This document shows, piece by piece, positions 1 to 8,613 of a DNA stretch of 21,271 nt. Source of the stretch: a virus. Every line of letters begins with the position of its first letter. Positions within the stretch are counted from its first letter, which is position 1. Below the pieces are notes generated by a model. It ran no database searches and had not been told where the DNA came from. It worked only from the letters and a program-made list of their open reading frames with translations. A program made the translations under genes and the position numbers. Location: IMG/VR virus record IMGVR_UViG_3300042879_000801, positions 1 to 21,271 of that record, one strand, 5' to 3'.

Positions 1-2
1 AG

Positions 3-221
3 CAGCAGTTTGCTCAGCAACCGCTTGACTTCGGCTACCAACAGTTCCAAGAATCCATGAAGTACCCGTACCAGCAAGCCACGTTCATGCAGAGTCTGTT
101 GCAAGGTCTGCCGCTCCAAGCGCGGCCTTATGACTCGGGCCAATCTGGTCTTGCTTCTGCACTGCAGGGCGGACTTTCTGGCTTGGCTCTGTATAACGCG
201 TTGAACCCGACACCTAGATAA
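3..221 (+). CDS. C-terminal end of a probable virion protein (partial)
   Basis: An open frame enters from the left edge and stops at TAA 219-221, leaving 72 residues. The visible part is rich in Gln, Leu and Gly, with a repeated Tyr-Gln-Gln theme and a stretch of small and hydrophobic residues (Ser, Gly, Leu, Ala) just before the end. It lies 11 bases before the next plus-strand gene and has similar Gln-rich composition, so it probably belongs to the same virion or ejection-protein block. From memory, comparable tails end short internal or structural proteins of podovirus-like phages, but no catalytic motif is visible and the family is not certain. The start lies outside the window. Confidence 0.6.
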   Translation, partial: QQFAQQPLDFGYQQFQESMKYPYQQATFMQSLLQGLPLQARPYDSGQSGLASALQGGLSGLALYNALNPTPR

Positions 222-232
222 GGCACTGGATC

Positions 233-2005
233 ATGCAACAAGGAATCCAATCTCTGATGCCCCAAGGCCCTCAGCAGGGGCCAATGCCGGGGCAAGCGCC
301 ACAGGGTCCGATGCCAGGGATGATGCCGAAGCAGGGTGCTCCGACGCCCCAAGCGATGGTGGGTCCGTTGACAAAGCTCCACCTAGATCAGTTGACGCAA
401 TTGATGCTGAATCCTCGTCCCGACGGTCCTCCGTTGTACGCGGTTATAACGGCAATCACTAAACAGCAGGAGCAAGCGAAAGTCAAAGCCGACATGCAAC
501 GTCAAATGGCTATGGCGCAGGGGCAGCAAGCAGCACAGCAGCCTCCTATTGCACAGCAAGTCTTGGCGCAAGCGCAGCAGATGCAGGCCGAAGAGCCCGT
601 CATGGCAGCGTATGGCGGCGAGATGCACGGCTACGCAGGTGGCGGTGCGGTGGTATTTGATCGTGGCGGGAACCCCGAGATAGAACAAATTCTGAAGAAG
701 AGTCCGATGATGCGGACGCCCGAGGAGAATGAAAAACTCCGCGCCGCCGGTATAGGTTTGGAAAGACGTCAACCCGCCCCAGAAGGCAGCGGAGTAGACA
801 GAGTAAATCGGTACCTCAAAGGTATTTTTGGAGACCCTTCACCTGTTTCATACTCTAGCGGTATTGACGAAGTACTTGCGGCTGGGCGTGGACGTAAACC
901 CACAGCAATGACTTCGCAGCAAATGGAGGCAGCAATGCAGTCTGCCCCCGCTGCAGCACCACGCCCTCCGGGCGCAACACGTCCGGGTACTGGGATTGCA
1001 CAAGGTCAAAACCGTCCGCAGGCAGCCCCTGCCCCTGCCCCGGCAGAACCGGGGATTGCGGGTCTCATGGGACCCATGATTGAGCCTGAGCGGTTGGCGA
1101 TGCGCGGTGCGGTTGACGAAAGGCAAGCTGCTATCCGTAACGCTGCCAAGACATCAGAAGACGTACTCAAGGCCCGGGGCGGTATTGATGCGTTGATGAA
1201 GGAGATTGTTGACGCCCGCCGTGCGGAAGAACAGCGCTTGATGACGCACTCGGACAAACGTCTTGAGGAAGCCAGGGCGCGTGCTGCGCAGAGCCCGTTG
1301 AACGACATCTCGTACTTGGGCCAAATGCTGGAAGGCATGCGTGGTAGCAAGCGGTTTGGTGAAGCTCTTGCAGGTGCAGCTTCCGGTGCTGGCCGTGCAC
1401 AAACAGCGCGTAGTCAAGCGCTACAGGCAGCGGAAGAAAAGTACGACTTGTCTCGTAGGGACATCTTCAACTTGGCGAACCTGCGTCAACAAGTGCAGTT
1501 GGATCAGGCCAAGTTGGCTGAAGCTCGTGCAAGCGGGGAAGCGGACAAGGCCAACAAGGCAGCACTTGATCTGGCGCAGTCTAAGGAAGCACTTGCTAAG
1601 TTTGAGGCGGAAGTCAGCAACAAGTCACGGGAGTTTGGTCTTGAGGAGCGTAAGCTAGCGCAGCAAGGGCAGATTGCACGGGAGCAAATGGCTAATGCTA
1701 TCAAGGTTGCAGGTATCGGAGCCGCAGCGCGTGAAAGTGCATCGGATATTGCTGAGAAACGATTTGCGCTGCAACAACTTAGGGCTGATCCTGAGTACAC
1801 TGCTGCAATGAACAAGATCAAGGAGCTTTCAAAAGCTGCTGGAATGAGTAATGCTCCAACGGTCCAAGCTGCGTTTAGAGCCGCCCAACAAGAGGCGTTA
1901 GCAGTTGCAAAACGGTATGGTTTGACTCCTAAAGATATTGGAGCCACAGGGGCGGATGCTGGCGCAGCACCGGCTGGAAATGATCCGCTTGGTATCAGGA
2001 AGTAA
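233..2005 (+). CDS. Gln/Ala-rich coiled-coil protein, probable internal virion protein
   Basis: A 590-residue protein with no enzyme motif that I recognise. Residues 1-125 are rich in Gln, Pro, Met and Ala. Residues 128-146 hold a Gly-rich motif (GGE..GYAGGGAVVFDRGG), a pattern I recall from many uncultured-phage virion proteins. A Pro/Ala linker follows at about 236-275. Residues 305-352 and 395-520 are strongly helical, charged and Ala-rich, as in coiled coils. A Gly/Ala-rich break sits at 378-388. The ATG at 233 is preceded only by a weak AAGG. The gene ends two bases before the giant virion gene, whose ribosome site (AGGAAG) lies in its last codons, so the two are probably co-translated. 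A role in the internal core or DNA ejection is inferred from composition and neighbour. A tail or scaffold role cannot be excluded. Confidence 0.7.
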   Translation: MQQGIQSLMPQGPQQGPMPGQAPQGPMPGMMPKQGAPTPQAMVGPLTKLHLDQLTQLMLNPRPDGPPLYAVITAITKQQEQAKVKADMQRQMAMAQGQQAAQQPPIAQQVLAQAQQMQAEEPVMAAYGGEMHGYAGGGAVVFDRGGNPEIEQILKKSPMMRTPEENEKLRAAGIGLERRQPAPEGSGVDRVNRYLKGIFGDPSPVSYSSGIDEVLAAGRGRKPTAMTSQQMEAAMQSAPAAAPRPPGATRPGTGIAQGQNRPQAAPAPAPAEPGIAGLMGPMIEPERLAMRGAVDERQAAIRNAAKTSEDVLKARGGIDALMKEIVDARRAEEQRLMTHSDKRLEEARARAAQSPLNDISYLGQMLEGMRGSKRFGEALAGAASGAGRAQTARSQALQAAEEKYDLSRRDIFNLANLRQQVQLDQAKLAEARASGEADKANKAALDLAQSKEALAKFEAEVSNKSREFGLEERKLAQQGQIAREQMANAIKVAGIGAAARESASDIAEKRFALQQLRADPEYTAAMNKIKELSKAAGMSNAPTVQAAFRAAQQEALAVAKRYGLTPKDIGATGADAGAAPAGNDPLGIRK

Positions 2006-2007
2006 AT

Positions 2008-5000
2008 ATGAACATAGCGCAGATCCGCGGTAAGTATCCGCAATACAAGGATTTGAGCGATAAGCAGCTTGCGGATGCTCTGCACGCTAAGTTCTACTCT
2101 GATCTGCCGGTTCAGGATTACTACAAACGTATTGGGTTTGCGCCTGAAACAACCGTCCTCGGGCAGATTGGCGAAGGCTTCAAAGGACTCATCCCCGGTG
2201 CGGTAGGGCTGGTTGAATCGGCGGCTGTGGGTGCCTCTGCGCTCTTACCTGAGGACTACGAGAAGACGGCGCGGGAGAAGATCGCCAGCATCGCTGGCGC
2301 AGCCAAGGCACCGTTCGCTGCCTCTGCAGGGTACGAGGATACTGTTGGGCGCAAGCTGGGTGAAGCCATTGGCTCAACGGTGCCGTTCTTGGCGGCAGGT
2401 CCCCTTGGGCTTGCGGGTCGTATCGGCGCTGTGGGTCTAGGTGTTGGAGCCGGTGCGGGCGAAGCACGTGGGCGTGCCGAGAAGGAAGGTGCTACTGCAG
2501 AGCAGCGCAGCACCGCGACGGCGCTCGGGGTCATCCCCGGGGCGATGGAAGTCTTCGCACCCTTCCGCATCCTGTCTCGTATCCCCGACGCTGCCAAGGC
2601 TCAGGGCGTGCAGTTGGTCAAGCGTGCGGCGCTTGCAGGTGGTGAGGAAGCTGCTCAGGAAGCTGCATCCGGTTTCGCGCAGAACCTGATTGCCAAGGGC
2701 GTCTACAAGCCTGAGCAGGAACTCATCGAGGGGCTGGGTGAACAGGCAGCCTACGGCGGTGCTACTGGTGCCATCGTGCAGGGCTTGATGGACTTGGCCT
2801 TGGGTCGTCGCGCACGTGCTGCGCAGCCTGCTCCGGGAACCTTGCCCGGGGAAACGCCCATCGAGCGTGCTGAGCGCCTGAAGGCAGAAGCTGAAGCGGC
2901 CAAGGCCGCTGCGCAACCCGCTGCACCTCCGGTGCCCACCACCGCCCCCGCGCCCGGTGAAACCGCAGCGCCTGAAGGGCAAGCCCCCGCGCCTGAAGGA
3001 CAAGCCCCTGCGCCCGTCGAGGAGCCCAAGGTCCGCAAGGTGGGTGAACCACCCGCGACTGGCTTGCAGCCCGCTGACATTGAAGCCCTCGGCATCAGCA
3101 AGAAGCAGCCGATCTACCGGCGCATGCTGGGGAAAGACCTTGAGAACCCCGAGCAGCGTGCAGAGGTGCTGGCTGACATCGAGAACTACCTTGTGCGGGG
3201 TAACGGCACTGAAGAGTCCCGTACCAAGCTGACGGAGTTCAAGGCCAAGTTTGCTCCGCCCCCCGCTGCTGAAGCAGCACCTACACCGCCCCCCACGCCC
3301 CCAGTACAACCGGAGACCCCTAGTGTTGCAGAACCTCAGCCAGAAGCAGGTGGAGCAGGCGTTCCAGTGGCTGGCGGACCCGCTGCCGTCACCCCCACCG
3401 AAGGAGTTCAACCTGAACCAGATGGAGTGGTTCCTCCTGTCACGGATGTTGCAGGGGCTGTTGGAGGAGAAGGAGCAGAGCCGACTGCAGTAACACCGCC
3501 TACACCCCCCACGCCCCCCGCCCCGGCCCCAACGCCCGCTCAGCCCCCTGCCCCAACGCCCGCTCAGCCCGCTGCCCCAACGCCCGCTCAGCCCGCTCAG
3601 ATTGAGCGTGAACTCGCTACGCTGGTTGAGTCCGGTCGGATCACTGAGGAACAGGCTGCCGATTACCGTGCTGAACTGCTGGGTGAAGCTGAAGAAGCCC
3701 CCACGACGGCGATGGGGCAAGCGTTCCAGAAGCAGATCGATGACATCAAGGCGCAGATGAATGCGCTGCGTCAGAAGGACGGGAAGAAGCCCGCACTCAA
3801 GTCCAAGAATCGTGTGAAGTTTGACGAGTTGGAAGCGCAACTCCAAACGCTTGTACCCCAAGCTACAGGTAATCTTGCTGAACGTATTGAACTCCTTGAA
3901 CTGAGTAGCGTTATCGGCAAACGTGGGGATCTTCCGGTAATCGACATCCCGCTACTCAAAGAAAACCTCCTAAAAGCCAAGGCGACATCGCGCATGGCTA
4001 AAGCGGTGCTGACGTATGTCGGTGTTGATGCAGACGGTGACTTGCTGCCGACTACCTACTCCCGCGAAGAAGCCGCTGAGATGGCGGGGCTCAGCCGCGC
4101 TACTGGCTCCGAAGTCAGCCGCGCAGCGGAAGCGATGGGTATTGACTTAGAAACTCGTAGCAGGTTTCATGCTAGTCAATCACCTCTCGCTGTTGGTGCT
4201 GCTAAAAACGTATATGAAGAAGGTACGGGCGCTACAGATTTGAAACCTCGTCGCGGTGTCCTTTACGCACCCAAGAAGAAAGGCCCGCCTACAGTCGCAC
4301 CGTTCTTGCGCGGAGCACTTGCTCCTGATGGTACGCTGGACTTCAGTGAGTCACGAGTACCGTTGGAAAGCTCCAAAGCTATAGGCGACAAGTCAGCGGT
4401 GATCGGCCTTGCAGAGATGTTCGTTCGCGCATCTCAGTTCAACCGCAAAAACTACCAGAACGACAGCGTCATCAATGCCCTGCAAGCAGAGGTTGACAGG
4501 CGTATCAAGCTGGATAGAAAGAAAACCAACGACGCAATTACTCGCGCCTACGGTAAGTTTACGGAGACCGAAGATGTTTCCAGTAACCAGAAGGCGTTGG
4601 AGTTGCGGATCGAGAAGGGTCTGAGGTCCGGGGACCTCACCCCTGTAGGTAAACTTGAAGGTCTCAACGCAAAGGAACTTGCAGCCCTTGTCAACGAAGG
4701 TGAAGCTAAGATTGACACCAAGACTGGTGCAATCAGCCCTGTTACGAAAGAAAAAGAAGTAGAAGCCGATGACAAGACGCGTCGGTTGAGCGATGAGGAT
4801 GTCGAATCCGAAACCCGCGCCGCTACTCCTGCGTATCCTGAAGTTGAGGACGCAGAAGCAAAACGCATTGAAGACCAGATTCGCGGTAAATCACTGATTG
4901 AAGCCGCTGAGTTCATCGCTGGGTACTTTAAGGTAGGGGATCAGAAGCTCATCGCTCAGCGGGTAGTAGACCGCTTGCGCCGCATGGAAGCTGCGGGGTT

Positions 5001-8000
5001 CGATTTCAACCTTGTGCTCGTAGAGCCCGGTGTAAAGGCTCCGACTTCTGTAGCAGTTGGTGGGGCTAACGGGCTATCCAAATTTGTTTACGCCAATAAT
5101 AGGCCCGAGGTTACGGTGTATCTTCGCGCCGCTAACATGGATGCAAGTGGTATCAACCCACGCATCATGCTGCATGAGTTCCTTCACGCAGCGACACAAG
5201 CTGCTGTACACCTTGGCAACTTGAGAGGATCAGTTGGAAGCAACACTGCGAAGTTTGCCAGTGAGTTGATTGACTTGCAGAATGCTTTCATCAAGCATTT
5301 CAATCAGCGGGTTACCGACTCCAAGGCTGGAAAGATTACCCTCACCGAAATGGAAGAAGCGATTCTCAAGCGCGATGTTAACGCAGGCTTAGACCCCCAT
5401 GAATTGCTTGCTTGGGGGATGACTAATCCGAAGTTCCAGCAGTACCTTGAGACGATCCCTTACAAGGCTCGGACGATGTGGACTGCGTTTGTAGACTCGG
5501 TTCGCTCATTCCTCGGAATGGCACCGCGTATGGATACGGCGTTGTCAGAACTGCTGCATGTTTCAGAAAGTATTCTGAACAGTGATCCCAACGAAGAGGT
5601 GGCGCTTTCCAGGCGGATCTGGGGCACGCAGGCTGCCCCGGGGGTTCAGACCCCTGCTATCACAGCCCAAACCGAAGCCGCCGTTCAGGGCGTGGATGTC
5701 ATCGGTGAGAAAGAGCGTCAGACGCTGACCCAGCGTATCGCGCAGGACCTCAAGGGCAACCCCGCACTCAAGCTGCGGATGAAGTTCACCGACTCGCTGG
5801 CCCCGCTGGAAGACTTCTTCGTCAACGCCTACGGTGGTGCTACCCGCACAACCAAGACCGGCAGGCTGAACCCGATGGTGCTCTTGTCCCGGGCGCTCGA
5901 CGCATTGCGCGTCAGCAAGGCTGTGCAGGAACAAGGCGGGCTGGGCTTCGACAGCGGGCTCATCGTTGCCAAGGACCTGAAGAATGCCGAGGGCAAGCCC
6001 GTCAGCTACACAGGCGTGCTGAACCGCGTTGCTGAGGCTGCCAAGCAGCGGGGTGAGACCTACGAAGCCTTCCGCACCAAGATCGACACAGTGCTCTACG
6101 GGCACCGGGAGCACGGCCTGCGTGAGACCAACAAGACACTGCCCAAGGACGAGCAGGTCGAACTGCTCCTGCCTGACGCCAAGATCGATGAACTGGAAGC
6201 AGCCTTCCAGAAAGACGACTTCATCAAGCAGGTCTCTGCCGACCTCGACACCATCCGCTTCAACTTGCTGGACACGCTGATTGAGACAGGGCGCATCTCC
6301 AAGGAGCAGGCTCAGGACTACAAGGACGCCACGGGCTACATTCCGTTCAACCGACTCGGTGACTACGAGAAGGCGTATCAGTCCACCAAGGGTGCCAACC
6401 GTGGTGCTGCAGCCCTACGCAACATCCGCAGTCTGAAAGGCAGTGAGCGCCAGACAGCATCACCCATCGAAAACTTCTCTGGGCTGGTTGACTGGGCGAC
6501 GAAGGAGGCGATGAAGAACCACGCTGCCCTGAGTGCGCTCAAGGACATGGCCCTGATGGGTGCAGCGTTCAAGCGCCCGACCAAGCCCAAGACGGACTCA
6601 CCGGGGGACATGGTTACCGTCTACGACAACGGCAAGCCTGTTCAGTACTACGTACCGGACCCAGCGCATTTCATAGCGTTCAGCATCCAAGACCCTGTCA
6701 TCCCGGACTCGTTCAAGCTGCTGCAGAAGGGCTCCCAGATCCTGCGTGCTGGTGTGACATCCATGCCACCGTTTGCGATCAAGCAGGTCTTCGATGACAT
6801 CGTCCGTGCCTACGCCTATGCCGGGGTGAAGAACAACGCAGCGCTTGTCAAGAGCGTCATGCTGAACTTTCCCAAGAACTGGGTGAACGAAGTATTCAAG
6901 AAGAAGCCCAAGGACATCAAGAACTTGGAAGCCCTCGGTATCGTCGGCACGTTCGACTTCAGTCAGCAGGGTAACCTTGAGAACATCCTTGAGGAAGCCG
7001 GAGCGAAGAAAGAAGGGCTCGGCTCAACCATCATGCGTGTCATGGAAGCTGGTGCCAAGGCTTCCGACCTTGCGGTGCGCCAAGCTGTCTACGATCAGGT
7101 GATGAAGGAGACCAACGGCGACAAGGCTCAGGCCGAGTCTGCTGCACGGGAGATCATCAACTTCAGCCGCCGTGGTTCATCCAAGACGATGAACCTCCTG
7201 ATCAGCATCATCCCCTTCTTCAACGCCTATGCGCGAGGCATGGACAAGCTGGCAACGGCAGCGGCTGGGGGTGTTGTTGGGCAGAGCACGGGCACCGCAC
7301 GGTCCATGTTCTACAAGCGCATGGGTGTGCTGACTTCGATGGGCTTGCTGTATGCACTGCTGATGCAGGACGATGAGGAGTACCAGCAGCTACCTGACCA
7401 CGTGCGGGACACCAACTGGATACTGCCTCACGGGAAGGAACTGGGCTTCGTACCTGCCATCCCGATCCCTGCTGAACTCGCGTTCTTCTTCAAGGCTATT
7501 CCTGAGCGCATCGTCCGCTACTACAAGCTGTACGGCACTGAAGAAGAGCAGGCTGCACTCGACGTGGTGGGTAACTTAGCCAAGCGGGGCCGCGATGTCT
7601 TTTCGTCGCCCAACATCACGCCGCAGTTGCTGCGTCCGCTCTATGAGAACATAACGAATTACTCGTGGTTCCTTGACAGGCCGCTGGAGTCTCAGGCTCA
7701 GCAGGCGCTGCGTCCGTTTGAACGGTACGGCACTGGCACATCGGATGCGATGAAGTCCCTTGCCAAGAGTATGGAGGACGTTGCCAACGCCACAGGCGTC
7801 GAAGCCTTCGCTATCTCTCCGATCAAGCTGGAGAACGTCGTGCGCGGTATCTTCGGCACCGCTGCGGGGCTGGGTTTGTCGATGGCTGACATGATGATCA
7901 ACCCCGGGCGTACCGACCGGCCACTGAACCAGCAGCTAGGTGCGCAACTCACGGGCCTGAGCGCAGTGACCAAGGACCCCATCGGCACCCGCCAACTTGA

Positions 8001-8316
8001 CTTCATCTACGACTTGGAGAAGCGCGTGGAGCAGGTCAACGGCACGGTGAACCGCCTGATGGAGCGCAAGCCTGAGGACGTGGATCAGTTCATCAAGGAC
8101 AACATCGGCCTGTACTCGATTCGTGGGCCGGTGCAAGGTGTCATGGGCAACATCCGCGCTCTGAACCAAGCTGCCATGATCCTCGACCGGGACACCTCCC
8201 TGAGCCCGGAAGAGCGGCGCAAGCGTATCGATGAACTGCGTGTCGATCAGAACAAGCTGGCGCAGCAGGCGCAGATGCTGCGCAAGATGGCGCGGGACAT
8301 CCAGATGGGTCGGTGA
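2008..8316 (+). CDS. Giant polyvalent virion protein with zincin motif and LPD38-like region
   Basis: A 2102-residue protein. Residues 1-45 hold a helical motif (IRGKYPQYKDLSDKQLADAL) that I recall from the N-termini of large phage virion proteins. Residues about 50-265 are rich in Gly, Ala and hydrophobics with a GGEEAAQEAA segment, suiting membrane insertion. Residues about 274-531 are a Pro/Ala linker with tandem repeats. HEFLH at 1056-1060 is a zinc-protease HEXXH motif; E1132 (in HELLAW) is a plausible third ligand of the gluzincin type. The C-terminal third has IIPFFNAYARG (1734-1744) and DDEEYQQLPDHVRD (1788-1801), as I recall for LPD38 of large polyvalent proteins. The likely role is an internal protein ejected with the DNA, able to cut a host or virion protein. 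The start is supported by AGGAAG 5 bases upstream. Base composition is patchy along the gene. Confidence 0.8.
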   Translation: MNIAQIRGKYPQYKDLSDKQLADALHAKFYSDLPVQDYYKRIGFAPETTVLGQIGEGFKGLIPGAVGLVESAAVGASALLPEDYEKTAREKIASIAGAAKAPFAASAGYEDTVGRKLGEAIGSTVPFLAAGPLGLAGRIGAVGLGVGAGAGEARGRAEKEGATAEQRSTATALGVIPGAMEVFAPFRILSRIPDAAKAQGVQLVKRAALAGGEEAAQEAASGFAQNLIAKGVYKPEQELIEGLGEQAAYGGATGAIVQGLMDLALGRRARAAQPAPGTLPGETPIERAERLKAEAEAAKAAAQPAAPPVPTTAPAPGETAAPEGQAPAPEGQAPAPVEEPKVRKVGEPPATGLQPADIEALGISKKQPIYRRMLGKDLENPEQRAEVLADIENYLVRGNGTEESRTKLTEFKAKFAPPPAAEAAPTPPPTPPVQPETPSVAEPQPEAGGAGVPVAGGPAAVTPTEGVQPEPDGVVPPVTDVAGAVGGEGAEPTAVTPPTPPTPPAPAPTPAQPPAPTPAQPAAPTPAQPAQIERELATLVESGRITEEQAADYRAELLGEAEEAPTTAMGQAFQKQIDDIKAQMNALRQKDGKKPALKSKNRVKFDELEAQLQTLVPQATGNLAERIELLELSSVIGKRGDLPVIDIPLLKENLLKAKATSRMAKAVLTYVGVDADGDLLPTTYSREEAAEMAGLSRATGSEVSRAAEAMGIDLETRSRFHASQSPLAVGAAKNVYEEGTGATDLKPRRGVLYAPKKKGPPTVAPFLRGALAPDGTLDFSESRVPLESSKAIGDKSAVIGLAEMFVRASQFNRKNYQNDSVINALQAEVDRRIKLDRKKTNDAITRAYGKFTETEDVSSNQKALELRIEKGLRSGDLTPVGKLEGLNAKELAALVNEGEAKIDTKTGAISPVTKEKEVEADDKTRRLSDEDVESETRAATPAYPEVEDAEAKRIEDQIRGKSLIEAAEFIAGYFKVGDQKLIAQRVVDRLRRMEAAGFDFNLVLVEPGVKAPTSVAVGGANGLSKFVYANNRPEVTVYLRAANMDASGINPRIMLHEFLHAATQAAVHLGNLRGSVGSNTAKFASELIDLQNAFIKHFNQRVTDSKAGKITLTEMEEAILKRDVNAGLDPHELLAWGMTNPKFQQYLETIPYKARTMWTAFVDSVRSFLGMAPRMDTALSELLHVSESILNSDPNEEVALSRRIWGTQAAPGVQTPAITAQTEAAVQGVDVIGEKERQTLTQRIAQDLKGNPALKLRMKFTDSLAPLEDFFVNAYGGATRTTKTGRLNPMVLLSRALDALRVSKAVQEQGGLGFDSGLIVAKDLKNAEGKPVSYTGVLNRVAEAAKQRGETYEAFRTKIDTVLYGHREHGLRETNKTLPKDEQVELLLPDAKIDELEAAFQKDDFIKQVSADLDTIRFNLLDTLIETGRISKEQAQDYKDATGYIPFNRLGDYEKAYQSTKGANRGAAALRNIRSLKGSERQTASPIENFSGLVDWATKEAMKNHAALSALKDMALMGAAFKRPTKPKTDSPGDMVTVYDNGKPVQYYVPDPAHFIAFSIQDPVIPDSFKLLQKGSQILRAGVTSMPPFAIKQVFDDIVRAYAYAGVKNNAALVKSVMLNFPKNWVNEVFKKKPKDIKNLEALGIVGTFDFSQQGNLENILEEAGAKKEGLGSTIMRVMEAGAKASDLAVRQAVYDQVMKETNGDKAQAESAAREIINFSRRGSSKTMNLLISIIPFFNAYARGMDKLATAAAGGVVGQSTGTARSMFYKRMGVLTSMGLLYALLMQDDEEYQQLPDHVRDTNWILPHGKELGFVPAIPIPAELAFFFKAIPERIVRYYKLYGTEEEQAALDVVGNLAKRGRDVFSSPNITPQLLRPLYENITNYSWFLDRPLESQAQQALRPFERYGTGTSDAMKSLAKSMEDVANATGVEAFAISPIKLENVVRGIFGTAAGLGLSMADMMINPGRTDRPLNQQLGAQLTGLSAVTKDPIGTRQLDFIYDLEKRVEQVNGTVNRLMERKPEDVDQFIKDNIGLYSIRGPVQGVMGNIRALNQAAMILDRDTSLSPEERRKRIDELRVDQNKLAQQAQMLRKMARDIQMGR
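2968..3009 (+). repeat. Tandem repeat, 2 x 21 bp, in the Pro/Ala linker
   Basis: Two copies of a 21-base unit (2968-2988 and 2989-3009) differ at two third positions. Each encodes Ala-Pro-Glu-Gly-Gln-Ala-Pro. The repeat keeps the reading frame of the giant virion protein and lies at the start of its flexible linker. Confidence 0.85.
3526..3597 (+). repeat. Tandem repeat, 3 x 24 bp, in the Pro/Ala linker
   Basis: Three consecutive 24-base units (3526-3549, 3550-3573, 3574-3597) encode Ala-Pro-Thr-Pro-Ala-Gln-Pro-Pro/Ala. The copies are nearly identical in DNA, which suggests recent duplication by slippage or unequal recombination. The unit length keeps the frame, so copy number can change linker length without breaking the protein. 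Confidence 0.9.
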
Positions 8317-8317
8317 G

Positions 8318-8353
8318 AAAAAATCCCCCGGGGGCTTACGCCACACCCGGGGG
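8318..8353 (-). terminator. Rho-independent terminator of the minus-strand operon
   Basis: Arms CCCCCGGG (8325-8332) and CCCGGGGG (8346-8353) form an 8-bp GC stem. An inner GGC/GCC pair can extend it. Read on the minus strand, the stem is followed by A then six T (complement of 8318-8323), the classic intrinsic terminator layout. The plus-strand side has no T run, so the site should stop mainly leftward transcription coming from the replication genes, just before it would run antisense into the giant virion gene. Confidence 0.8.
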
Positions 8354-8373
8354 CAACACTCACTAGGGGAGAC

Positions 8374-8387
8374 GCCGGTTGACCGGC
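8374..8387 (-). other. Small perfect hairpin after the last minus-strand gene
   Basis: GCCGGT and ACCGGC are perfect inverted arms around TG; as a tetraloop it is a 5-bp stem with a TTGA loop on the plus strand. It sits 8 bases downstream of the last minus-strand stop codon and about 20 bases before the terminator. It may protect the 3' end of the transcript. No T run follows it, so it is not a terminator alone. Confidence 0.5.
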
Positions 8388-8394
8388 AGGGGCA

Positions 8395-8613
8395 TTATGC
8401 AACACGCCAGACGCGGATGCCAAGCACTCCCGACTCAATCCGCTCAGACCAGACCAACTTGTACAAGTGCGATGAGTAGTAATCCGCCACCCTGTGGAAG
8501 GTTTCCTTGTGCTTCAGAGACGGGATGAAGAAGCTCTCATTCACGTTGAGCCCAAAGGGCACGTCGAACTCCGCTCCTTTAATCTTCAGTGGTCTTGTCG
8601 ATAACCATCTCAT
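8395..8613 (-). CDS. Short conserved phage protein (FFIPS / GVRVWRV type)
   Basis: A 72-residue frame and the last gene of the minus-strand operon. The pattern NESFFIPS, then a helical Arg/Lys/Tyr part, then GVLGIRVWRV at the C-terminus matches a small protein I recall from many phages (gESFFvP ... gvRVWRv). Its function is unknown to me. The first 35 bases overlap the end of the primase-helicase gene. The start is uncertain. ATG at 8613 has only a weak AGGA upstream, whereas GTG at 8562 follows an AAAGGAG placed 11 bases upstream and directly after the primase stop. The GTG start would give 55 residues beginning at Pro-Phe-Gly. The conserved region lies downstream of both starts. Confidence 0.6.
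   Translation of the reverse strand: MRWLSTRPLKIKGAEFDVPFGLNVNESFFIPSLKHKETFHRVADYYSSHLYKLVWSERIESGVLGIRVWRVA

Noticed and set aside
2437-3861. Long minus-strand frame (474 residues) opposite the giant virion gene
   Set aside because: It mirrors the Pro/Ala repeat and GC-rich codons, is rich in Arg, Gly, Ser and Leu without any domain, and lies wholly inside a well-supported gene.
8231-8479. Plus-strand frame of 82 residues running past the giant gene
   Set aside because: It starts inside the giant gene in another frame and crosses the terminator; no ribosome site or family pattern.
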